Positions 1-6,493 of a stretch of 12,896 nucleotides of DNA are shown here, one piece after another. The notes beneath the pieces were generated by a model. It did no database searches, was not told where the DNA came from, and saw nothing but the letters and a program-made list of their open reading frames with translations. Every line of letters begins with the position of its first letter. Position 1 is the first letter of the stretch. Both the position numbers and the translations under genes were made by a program. This DNA comes from JBDKJS01 sp039806065 (GTDB taxonomy: Bacteria > Bacteroidota > Bacteroidia > AKYH767-A > 2013-40CM-41-45): positions 1 through 12,896 of the forward strand of contig JBDKJS010000197.1 of the NCBI GenBank assembly GCA_039806065.1, written 5' to 3'.

Positions 1-630
1 CTTCGAACTTTTATTACCAATGATAATGATCGTAGTGATATGGTAACCCATGTTTATGATGTTACATATGGCACCGTTCGACCGGCTACTGATCATCTGG
101 TGGTGATAGACGACAGCATTGTTCGAGGTACGACACTCAAGAATAGTATTATCAAAATGCTTGACCGTTTGCAGCCACGCAGCATCATAGTGGTAAGTAG
201 TGCACCACAAATTAGATATCCGGATTGTTATGGTATAGACATGGCGCGCATTGGCGATTTGGTGGCGTTTAAGGCCGCTATTGAGTTGTTAGAAGAACAT
301 AACTTAGAACATGTGATAGATGAAGTCTATGAAAGGTGTAAAGAGCAGATTGATAAAAAAGTTAACGAAATGAAAAATTTTGTGAAGATGATTTATCAAC
401 CATTCAGTGACGAGCAAATAGCAGATAAGATTGCAAATATTGTAAAACCAAAAGGCCTTGAAGCCGATCTAAAGATTATTTTTCAAAAAATTGAAGACCT
501 CCATCGCGCCACCCCAGGGCATACCGGTGACTGGTATTTTAGTGGCAATTATCCAACACCTGGAGGTAATAAAGTAGTTAGCAAAGCCTTTATTAATTAC
601 ATGGAAGGCATCAACGAAAGAGCTTATTAA
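1..630 (+). CDS. purF: Amidophosphoribosyltransferase (PurF), C-terminal part, 5' end outside window
   Basis: First committed step of de novo purine synthesis: PRPP plus glutamine gives 5-phosphoribosylamine, in the cytosol. The reading frame is open from base 1, giving 209 residues, so the methionine at base 40 is internal and not the start. The N-terminal glutamine amidotransferase half, with its catalytic cysteine, lies upstream of the window. Visible are the type I phosphoribosyltransferase PRPP loop VVIDDSIVRGTT (about bases 100-135) and the following SSAPQIRYPDCYGIDMA stretch, both highly typical of PurF. About 120 residues follow this core; as I recall, Bacteroidota PurF proteins carry such a longer tail than the E. 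coli enzyme. The next gene follows after 32 bases on the same strand, so co-transcription is possible. The identification is secure; only the extent is partial. Confidence 0.95.
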   Translation, partial: LRTFITNDNDRSDMVTHVYDVTYGTVRPATDHLVVIDDSIVRGTTLKNSIIKMLDRLQPRSIIVVSSAPQIRYPDCYGIDMARIGDLVAFKAAIELLEEHNLEHVIDEVYERCKEQIDKKVNEMKNFVKMIYQPFSDEQIADKIANIVKPKGLEADLKIIFQKIEDLHRATPGHTGDWYFSGNYPTPGGNKVVSKAFINYMEGINERAY

Positions 631-635
631 ATAAA

Positions 636-648
636 ACTAATAATTAGT
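636..648. repeat. Short perfect dyad between purF and the kinase gene
   Basis: ACTAAT-A-ATTAGT is a perfect 6+1+6 dyad lying between the purF stop and the TTG start of the kinase. It is too AT-rich, and its loop too short, to be a convincing terminator. It could be a protein-binding site or chance in AT-rich DNA. Confidence 0.3.
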
Positions 649-662
649 CAATCAGCTAAAAA

Positions 663-3600
663 TTGAATCAATTTTTTAGAACTTCAATTACAAATGTTTT
701 GGCAGTAGGATTGATGCTGCTCATGCTTTTAGGTATTTATGCAGGATCTGCACTTAAGATGCGTGAGGATGATTTTAACTTAGATACAACAGCTCAGGAA
801 ATTTCAACCAAATTAAGTAATAGTGATAAAGCTTTCTTCAATAACTCCAATGATTTATTTGGGGCACGTGATTTAGCTGAATTTTTAGAAGTGAGCCGCA
901 ATCAACCACCACTAGGAAGTATCTACTGTCTGGAGGTTAATTCGAAATTACTTTTTTGGAATAGCAACTTAGTAGTTCCACCACCCACACCATTAAAAGG
1001 CCTACAACAATTGGGCAATGGTTATTATTACTCCAATTATATCCATCGTGGCGATTCTATATTGTATATGTATATCCCTATACAGCAATCTTATTCCTAT
1101 TCAAATAAATTCCTAAAGAATGATTTCAATCCAGCATTAACCCATCATGCTGTGCAAATTAGCTTCACTGATGCCAATAAGTCGGTTACCGTAGGGAAAG
1201 TGCCCATTTTTAAAATTGAGCAAGTTGACAAGGCACAACCTGCTCAATCTGGTTTTTTGTTTTTTGCATTTCTTGCCATTGCCTTATTTTTACTCTACAC
1301 AATGGTGTACCGGGGTCTCCTTCCGCTATCCCTTGGATATGCAGCGTTGGGATTACTGATTGTTTTGAAGTGGTTATTAATCTATCACCAATGGCCGGCC
1401 GTCATTGTTACACTTAAATTGTTTAGCCCTTCTTACTATGGAAGCAATTTGCTTTTCAATTCGTTAGGAGCTTTGGTACTTAATATTATTATTGGTTATT
1501 TTTTTCTATCACTATTCCTTCTTTCAATAGCCAAGAACAAGGATAAACAAACATTCGTTTTAATAGCAAATTTAATAGCTGCTTTATTGCCTCTTGCTAT
1601 TTCATATATCAGCCTTGGAGTTATTATTAATTCTAACTTCAGCTTTGATGTGAGCAGTATAGTTGATATCAATAGATATGCAGTGCTCGCTGTTGTTTGT
1701 ATATTTATAATGGTATATGGTTATTTTATATATTGCTATGTACTTTTTCAAAAACAAGTTCTAAAGCCATGGTCAATTCTGGTGGCCTTGATAGTGTTAT
1801 TCCTCTCGATGAGTTATTGGGAGCTTGCATCGCTTGTTTTAGCAGGTTTTCTATTGCTTGGGTTTATGGTGCTTTACTTCATTTCAAACAAATCAAGTTA
1901 TCGGTCTATCAGTTTCGGCTTTCTAATGGTAGTTTATGCAGCATTGTCTATAACCATGTTGTTCTTTTTCGGAAACAAACAAAAGCTAAATGATCAGTTA
2001 GAGCTCCAGTCGGCCAAGCTGGCCCAAAAGGAAGATCGAGTTGCAGAGTATTTATTTGCAGAGATGGTGGATGAAATTAATGAGGATACTTTGTTAAATC
2101 ATTACATCAATCATTCAGCGAGTTTCAGCATCATCGACCAGTATTTGCAACAGGCTTATTTCAATGGTTATTTCAGTAAATTTAATATTAAGTTTTTATT
2201 ATTAGACAGCAGCTTGCAGTCTTATAACCAATCAGCAAGTCCGGAAGAGATTCAACGGATAATAGCCATCGGGCAAAATGCAGATTATAATACCGTAAGT
2301 CGCAATATGGTTGCCATTGATAATGGCACTTCAAAGTTGACCTATTTGGCTGGTATGAATTTGAATGAAACTACTGCTGGCCATAAGTTAGTCATCGTGT
2401 TGGAACAGAAATCATTTCATCAAATGCGGGGCTACCCTTCTTTGCTGGTTAGTGGTAAAGTGAGTAGGGGCGTAAAATCCAATTTCGATTATTCAGTATA
2501 TGAGAAGGGGCGCTTGGTAGAGCACAATGGGTTTCACGAGTTTCCCACCATACTCTCAAGTTCATTTTTGAAAAAGGAAAACATTTACCATTACACCCAA
2601 AAAGACACCGAAGTTTTAATCGCCCTTAGTGATCAGTGGATTTATACCGTTGTATCGTTATTTAGTTATTTACTATTAATGTCAGTGTTGGTTGCATTGA
2701 TGGGTTTTGTATCAATTAAGTTTTTATTTGAACGTCAAGTGCCGGTTTGGATAATTGTGGTATCAATGCTAGCCATGGGGTCATTAGTATTAAAAGCCTA
2801 TTTGCTGTTTTTACTTTTATCAGGTATTGCAGCTGTTTTGATTTATAAAACTCAGTTGAGTTTACGTTTGTCATGGCGCATACACACCAATGTTTTAGTA
2901 TTGCTTACGGCATCTTTAATCACTGCCGGCTTACTTACCCTTGGCTATTTGCAAATTAAGTTTGATCAAGCTAATCATTCACAATTACTGAAATCACTGC
3001 AACAAATTGCCAGTGCCATAGGACAAACCAGTGCCCAGGCTGTATTAAACGATGTTCATTTTAATCAAGTAGCCATCAATAGTGATCATGACTTTAATAT
3101 TTTTAGTATAGATGGAAGTCTATTATATACTTCCCAGCCAAAATTATTTAGTCAGAAAATTATAGCGCCTGTAATAGAGCCAAAAGCCTTTCAAGAACTT
3201 TTAAGTGGTAGTGCGCACTATTATACGCAACATGAGCAAATAGGTAGCCTTGACTATTTGGCTGCCTACACTTTGGTAGAGCGCGACACAGCACCCATAT
3301 TATTACAATTACCCTACTTTGAAAGAGTGGAAGACAAAAATAGGGAGCTGTCATCTTTCATTTCAGTGTTTGCCAATTTGTATGTTTTTCTTTTTGTAAT
3401 TGCCATGGTTATAGCTTATTTATTATCCATGCGAATCACCAGACCGCTATCCTTACTTAGTGAAAAGATGGGGAATATGCGTCTTGGCGCTTTTAATGAA
3501 AAATTAGAATGGCACAGCAATGATGAAATAGGACATTTGGTCAATGCATATAATAAATTAGTTGATCAGCTTAAAGAAAGTTTAACCAAACTCGCTGCTC

Positions 3601-4283
3601 AGGAGCGCTCAATTGCATGGCAAGAAATGGCACGTCAAGTAGCGCATGAGATCAAAAATCCGTTGACACCCATGAAATTGCAATTGCAACACTTACAAAG
3701 AGTGGTGAACAACGGTGATGTAGATCCAAAGGCAATGATTAAATCTGTTAGTGAAAATTTGTTGGTTCAGATCGATGCACTTTCAAATATAGCCACAGCC
3801 TTTAGTGATTTTGCTAATATGCCTCATTCCAAATTGGCAGCCATTGATTATCGAAAGAGTATTGATGCAGCGGTCGATCTATTTGCTGCAGCGCATCCAG
3901 GAATTATTCAACTTACTGATGAAGTTGAAGAGCCGTTCAGCATAGTTGCAGATCAAGATCAGCTACTGCGGGTCATGACCAATCTATTAAAGAATGCACT
4001 TCAAGCAGTAGAGGCCGTTCCTGATCCAGCCATAAAAATCAATCTGCGAAGAGTAGCTGAGGGTTATTGCATTTTAGTAAAAGACAATGGCTGTGGGATA
4101 CCACCGAGTGATTTTTCGAAAATTTTTACACCGAATTTTTCCACCAAATCCTCAGGATCGGGCTTGGGTTTGGCCATGTGTCATAAAATTATTGAGTCGC
4201 ATAGGGGTAGCATCACCTTTAAGTCGATCGTGTCGGCTGGCACTGAATTTTCAATCATACTACCTCTTGGAGCTATAAATTGA
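663..4283 (+). CDS. Large polytopic NtrY-like sensor histidine kinase with HAMP domain
   Basis: Inner-membrane sensor kinase of 1206 residues. By hydrophobicity there are about 13-14 membrane segments: one near 11-31, a block at about 197-436, another at about 660-763 and a last one at about 899-921. Between them lie probable extracytoplasmic regions at about 32-195, 440-658 (which opens with a helical, coiled-coil-like stretch) and 765-898. A HAMP linker begins near residue 923 (MRITRPLSLL). The H-box VAHEIKNPLTPMKLQLQH puts the phosphoacceptor at His995. The ATPase domain has N-box NLLKNAL (1107-1113), DNGCGIP (from Asp1141) and GSGLGLAM (from Gly1165), so all catalytic boxes are intact. 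The H-box style is that of NtrY/AtoS-like kinases. The start is TTG: a stop lies two codons upstream, and the next in-frame ATG (base 714) would remove half of the first membrane helix. No response regulator is adjacent, and the ligand is unknown. Confidence 0.9.
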   Translation: MNQFFRTSITNVLAVGLMLLMLLGIYAGSALKMREDDFNLDTTAQEISTKLSNSDKAFFNNSNDLFGARDLAEFLEVSRNQPPLGSIYCLEVNSKLLFWNSNLVVPPPTPLKGLQQLGNGYYYSNYIHRGDSILYMYIPIQQSYSYSNKFLKNDFNPALTHHAVQISFTDANKSVTVGKVPIFKIEQVDKAQPAQSGFLFFAFLAIALFLLYTMVYRGLLPLSLGYAALGLLIVLKWLLIYHQWPAVIVTLKLFSPSYYGSNLLFNSLGALVLNIIIGYFFLSLFLLSIAKNKDKQTFVLIANLIAALLPLAISYISLGVIINSNFSFDVSSIVDINRYAVLAVVCIFIMVYGYFIYCYVLFQKQVLKPWSILVALIVLFLSMSYWELASLVLAGFLLLGFMVLYFISNKSSYRSISFGFLMVVYAALSITMLFFFGNKQKLNDQLELQSAKLAQKEDRVAEYLFAEMVDEINEDTLLNHYINHSASFSIIDQYLQQAYFNGYFSKFNIKFLLLDSSLQSYNQSASPEEIQRIIAIGQNADYNTVSRNMVAIDNGTSKLTYLAGMNLNETTAGHKLVIVLEQKSFHQMRGYPSLLVSGKVSRGVKSNFDYSVYEKGRLVEHNGFHEFPTILSSSFLKKENIYHYTQKDTEVLIALSDQWIYTVVSLFSYLLLMSVLVALMGFVSIKFLFERQVPVWIIVVSMLAMGSLVLKAYLLFLLLSGIAAVLIYKTQLSLRLSWRIHTNVLVLLTASLITAGLLTLGYLQIKFDQANHSQLLKSLQQIASAIGQTSAQAVLNDVHFNQVAINSDHDFNIFSIDGSLLYTSQPKLFSQKIIAPVIEPKAFQELLSGSAHYYTQHEQIGSLDYLAAYTLVERDTAPILLQLPYFERVEDKNRELSSFISVFANLYVFLFVIAMVIAYLLSMRITRPLSLLSEKMGNMRLGAFNEKLEWHSNDEIGHLVNAYNKLVDQLKESLTKLAAQERSIAWQEMARQVAHEIKNPLTPMKLQLQHLQRVVNNGDVDPKAMIKSVSENLLVQIDALSNIATAFSDFANMPHSKLAAIDYRKSIDAAVDLFAAAHPGIIQLTDEVEEPFSIVADQDQLLRVMTNLLKNALQAVEAVPDPAIKINLRRVAEGYCILVKDNGCGIPPSDFSKIFTPNFSTKSSGSGLGLAMCHKIIESHRGSITFKSIVSAGTEFSIILPLGAIN

Positions 4284-4288
4284 TAAAA

Positions 4289-4302
4289 TCCAAGCACTTG
4301 GA
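4289..4302. repeat. Dyad just after the kinase stop codon, followed by T-rich DNA
   Basis: TCCAAG-CA-CTTGGA is a perfect 6+2+6 dyad five bases after the kinase stop. T-rich DNA follows only from about 4316 to 4330, so it does not look like a standard intrinsic terminator. It might be a weak or processing-type 3' end, or a binding site. Nothing else in the rest of this intergenic region looks like a terminator for the kinase transcript. Confidence 0.3.
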
Positions 4303-4390
4303 CCCAAAGGAGGAGATTTTCTTTTTTCTTATTGATTTTCAGAACATAAACTTTTTTTAGCAATTCAATAGGAAGGCAAGCCTATGTCGT

Positions 4391-4398
4391 TATATTTG
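4391..4398 (+). promoter_or_regulatory. Candidate Bacteroidota -7 box for the acyl-CoA gene trio
   Basis: TATATTTG matches the Bacteroidota -7 consensus TAnnTTTG exactly and is followed by C, as in three other intergenic sites of this window. It lies 86 bases before the start codon of the B12-binding protein. No convincing TTG is seen about 19 bases upstream, where the -33 box should be, so the match rests on one element. The leader that would result contains an inverted repeat, ACAAGG (4403-4408) with CCTTGT (4435-4440). Confidence 0.4.
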
Positions 4399-4453
4399 CT
4401 AGACAAGGCTAAGGGCTGTAAAGATGGCAAATAACCTTGTAAAGTCCGTTTTA

Positions 4454-4480
4454 ATTATCAATTATCATAATATATTATCA
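4454..4480 (+). repeat. Three direct copies of ATTATCA before the B12-protein start
   Basis: ATTATCA occurs at 4454-4460, 4461-4467 and 4474-4480; the first two are directly tandem and the third is 13 bases after the second. The last copy ends four bases before the ATG at 4485. No Shine-Dalgarno sequence is present. These A/T-rich repeats may be a translation-initiation or binding element, or simply biased composition. Confidence 0.35.
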
Positions 4481-4484
4481 AAAA

Positions 4485-4907
4485 ATGCAAAGGCCCATAC
4501 GTGTACTCATTGCTAAAGTTGGTCTTGATGGACATGATCGTGGAGCGAAAGTGATAGCATCTTTTCTTCGTGATGCAGGAATGGAAGTAATCTACACTGG
4601 TCTTCGCCAAACTCCAGAAATGGTAGTGAATGCTGCCCTACAGGAGGATGTTGATGTGATAGGGGTAAGCATTTTGAGTGGCGCACATAATACCGTGTTT
4701 AAAAAAATCATGGATCTAATTCATGCCAAGCAATTAGATCATATATTAATTACTGGAGGCGGAATAATACCAGACAGTGACAAAGTCCATCTAAGTGCTC
4801 TTGGAGTAGGAACTTTATTTGCTCCAGGAACTTCTACAGAAGTGGTAGTTAATTATATTAAAGCAGAAGTGGCAGCTCGAAGAGCCAATTATCAATACAA
4901 ATCTTAA
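4485..4907 (+). CDS. Stand-alone B12-binding subunit of an acyl-CoA mutase
   Basis: A 140-residue cytosolic protein consisting only of the cobalamin-binding Rossmann-like domain. This would be the small subunit of an adenosylcobalamin-dependent acyl-CoA mutase, which rearranges the carbon skeleton of acyl-CoA thioesters. The B12 signature is complete: D15-x-H17-x-x-G20 within GLDGHDRGAK, where His17 is the expected lower cobalt ligand; then SILSG (62-66) and GGG (91-93). The stretch YTGLRQTPE followed by SILSGAHNT resembles separately encoded small subunits (archaeal methylmalonyl-CoA mutase B, IcmB, HcmB), as I remember them. It differs from the fused C-terminal domain of bacterial or human methylmalonyl-CoA mutase, which has an AAGHKT version at that point. 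The substrate therefore cannot be assigned from this subunit. The partner large subunit is not in the window. An enoyl-CoA hydratase follows after 34 bases and is probably co-transcribed. Confidence 0.88.
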   Translation: MQRPIRVLIAKVGLDGHDRGAKVIASFLRDAGMEVIYTGLRQTPEMVVNAALQEDVDVIGVSILSGAHNTVFKKIMDLIHAKQLDHILITGGGIIPDSDKVHLSALGVGTLFAPGTSTEVVVNYIKAEVAARRANYQYKS

Positions 4908-4944
4908 TTCAACCCATTTAATTCAACATAATATAATCAAAATG
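4904..4944 (+). repeat. Direct repeat and shared leader motif before the hydratase start
   Basis: TTAATTCAAC occurs twice, at 4904-4913 (covering the stop codon of the B12 gene) and 4918-4927, with a 14-base period. The start-proximal leader CATAATATAATCAAAATG (4927-4944) is nearly the same as the leader of the preceding gene, CATAATATATTATCAAAA plus AATG (4466-4487). This points to a common A-rich initiation context without Shine-Dalgarno pairing. Confidence 0.4.
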
Positions 4945-5721
4945 ATACTTACCCAGATTGAAAATCAAGTACTAACCATTACCATTAACAGGCCTGACAA
5001 ACTGAACGCGCTCAATGAAGCAGTGATTCAACAGATAGGCTCCGAAATAGCAGCAGCCTCCCAGAATGACGAGGTGCGTGCCATCATTATAACAGGCGCT
5101 GGTGAAAAGGCTTTTGTTGCTGGTGCAGATATAGCTGAATTTAGTAATTATAATCCATCAGAAGGCCAAGCCCTAGCAGCGGCCGGCCACCAAGTTTTTA
5201 AATCTATAGAAACCTGCAGTAAGCCGGTGATAGCGGCTATCAATGGTTTTGCTTTGGGTGGTGGGTGTGAGTTGGCCATGAGCTGCCATATAAGAGTGGC
5301 TGCTACCAATGCTAAATTTGGGCAACCTGAAGTTAAATTAGGGCTCATCCCAGGCTATGCTGGTACTCAAAGGTTGGTGCAACTTATTGGAAAGGGCAAG
5401 GCTATGGAACTGTTAATGACTGCTGATATGATTAATGCAACTCAAGCACTAGCCCTAGGACTTGTAAATGAAGTTACAGAGCCAGCACAACTAATGGAAA
5501 AATGTATGGAGTTAATTAACAAGATGAAAGCGGTATCGCCAATGGCATTGAGCAGCATTATTAAATGCGTGGATGCATACTACACTGATGGTGTAAATGG
5601 CTTTGATTTTGAAGTTTCTGAATTTGGAAAATGCTTTGGCACTGCTGATTTTAAGGAAGGGGTGAGTGCATTTATGGAAAAAAGAAAACCAAACTTTGGG
5701 AATACCACCATTGCACAATAA
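4942..5721 (+). CDS. Enoyl-CoA hydratase (crotonase superfamily)
   Basis: A 259-residue crotonase-fold enzyme of the usual length, expected to add water to trans-2-enoyl-CoA to give 3-hydroxyacyl-CoA in fatty-acid or amino-acid breakdown, or in the reverse direction in C4 metabolism. The oxyanion-hole segments AFVAGADIAEF (57-67) and GFALGGGCELA (102-112) are present. Both catalytic glutamates of true hydratases are there: Glu110 and Glu130 (in QPEVKLGLIPG), 20 residues apart as in the well-studied rat enzyme (Glu144/Glu164). The GTQRL segment after them is also standard. This supports a hydratase rather than an isomerase or an inactive homologue. It sits 34 bases after the B12-binding subunit and 33 bases before the CHAT-like gene, all on the same strand. 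The chain-length preference (crotonyl-CoA or broader) cannot be read from the sequence. Confidence 0.9.
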   Translation: MILTQIENQVLTITINRPDKLNALNEAVIQQIGSEIAAASQNDEVRAIIITGAGEKAFVAGADIAEFSNYNPSEGQALAAAGHQVFKSIETCSKPVIAAINGFALGGGCELAMSCHIRVAATNAKFGQPEVKLGLIPGYAGTQRLVQLIGKGKAMELLMTADMINATQALALGLVNEVTEPAQLMEKCMELINKMKAVSPMALSSIIKCVDAYYTDGVNGFDFEVSEFGKCFGTADFKEGVSAFMEKRKPNFGNTTIAQ

Positions 5722-5754
5722 GGTGAATAAATTAGAATTTTAAACAATAATAAG

Positions 5755-6324
5755 ATGCGCATAGCTAAAAATTTTCAGAAACATGTCTTTTGTCTGGAGG
5801 GTGATTGGAATCAAGATTTAAGAAAGAAATCTAGTATGGTAGCTGCGCTCGATTTTTTACAAACTAATTGTGGCATAAAATACATTCATAAAACATGTGG
5901 TACAAAAGAAAATCTAAAGTACTACTTGCAATTATGGAAACAGCAGCGCTACCGTGATTATAACATAGCCTACCTGGCATTTCATGGTCAAAAAGAAGTA
6001 GTTAAAGTGGGTGACGACTATTTAAATTTGGAAGAGATGGCCGAGGTGTTAAATGGTTCATGTGTAGATAAAATTATCCACTTTGGCAGTTGCAACACAT
6101 TGGATACTGATGAAAGGAAGATAAAAAAATTTTTATCAACCACCCGAGCTTTGTGTATCTGTGGATTTAGAAGCGATATAGATTTTTTAGAAAGCTCTGT
6201 ATTCGATATGTTACTCATGCAAAAGTTTCAAGAATTTAAGGATGTAAAAGCAGTAGAACGCGACCTTAAGAAAAATTACCGAAAGTTAATGACCAATCTT
6301 AATTTCAGAATTATATATAATTAA
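5755..6324 (+). CDS. Small CHAT/caspase-like protein of unknown role
   Basis: A 189-residue cytosolic protein with no signal peptide or membrane helix. The N-terminus holds CLEGDW (13-18). A hydrophobic strand ends in YLAFHG with His77, and a second ends in IIHFGSCNT with Cys113. This is followed by CGFRSDIDFLESSVFDMLL (about 135-153). A strand-His-Gly followed by a strand-(S/A)-Cys-x-T, then a Gly-led strand and a helix, is the layout of CHAT and other clan CD (caspase-like) peptidases, with a probable His77/Cys113 dyad. I believe it belongs to a family of uncharacterised proteins (possibly DUF6642), but that name is from memory. It lacks the repeats or sensor domains usually joined to CHAT, so any regulation must come from elsewhere. 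It lies 33 bases after the hydratase gene and is the last gene before a strong terminator, so co-transcription is likely. Substrate and function are unknown, and proteolytic activity is inference. Confidence 0.65.
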   Translation: MRIAKNFQKHVFCLEGDWNQDLRKKSSMVAALDFLQTNCGIKYIHKTCGTKENLKYYLQLWKQQRYRDYNIAYLAFHGQKEVVKVGDDYLNLEEMAEVLNGSCVDKIIHFGSCNTLDTDERKIKKFLSTTRALCICGFRSDIDFLESSVFDMLLMQKFQEFKDVKAVERDLKKNYRKLMTNLNFRIIYN

Positions 6325-6347
6325 TACTTTAAGTTGTTATTCGATTG

Positions 6348-6384
6348 AAAATTGCCGGCTGATACAGTTCGGCAATTTTTTTTT
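6348..6384 (+). terminator. Strong rho-independent terminator after the CHAT-like gene
   Basis: A perfect 10-bp stem, AAAATTGCCG (6348-6357) with CGGCAATTTT (6370-6379), has a 12-base loop and ends in a run of nine T (6376-6384). It lies 24 bases after the stop codon and closes the upstream transcript before the receptor operon. The A-rich left arm could allow some function in the opposite direction. Confidence 0.9.
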
Positions 6385-6405
6385 ACGTTTCAGGAAATAG
6401 GTTAC

Positions 6406-6419
6406 TAGCTTCTAAGCTA
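6406..6419. promoter_or_regulatory. Dyad in the promoter region of the receptor operon (possible operator)
   Basis: TAGCTT-CT-AAGCTA is a perfect 6+2+6 dyad ending eight bases before the candidate -7 box at 6428. It therefore covers the place where a -33 box would lie. Its position suits a repressor or activator site. There is no independent support and no second copy elsewhere in the window. Confidence 0.35.
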
Positions 6420-6427
6420 TCGCATTG

Positions 6428-6435
6428 CATCTTTG
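6428..6435 (+). promoter_or_regulatory. Candidate -7 box for the receptor-kinase-regulator operon
   Basis: CATCTTTG, followed by CAG, differs from TAnnTTTG only at the first base and shares the TTTGCAG core with the tRNA and methyltransferase promoters of this window. It lies between the upstream terminator and the receptor start at 6494, leaving a leader of about 50 bases. A clear TTG -33 box is not seen, which would suit an activator-dependent promoter. Confidence 0.45.
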
Positions 6436-6493
6436 CAGTCAATAAGCCACCCGCCTAGGGTATTCGTAATAAAAAAATTATATTGAAATCTAT

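Noticed and set aside
1697..1993. 98-codon open frame inside the large kinase in another frame
   Set aside because: The kinase frame here encodes consecutive membrane helices; the overlapping frame is a by-product of their base composition.
4399..4484. Possible cobalamin riboswitch before the B12-binding protein
   Set aside because: The leader is too short for a cobalamin riboswitch and the conserved B12-box (GCCACTG-like) is absent. The protein binds the cofactor for catalysis, so a riboswitch is not expected in particular.
5755..6324. Known defence system with protease and pore-forming partner
   Set aside because: Neighbouring genes are metabolic or signalling genes, with no gasdermin-like, nuclease or sensor partner; only the single protease-like protein is supported.
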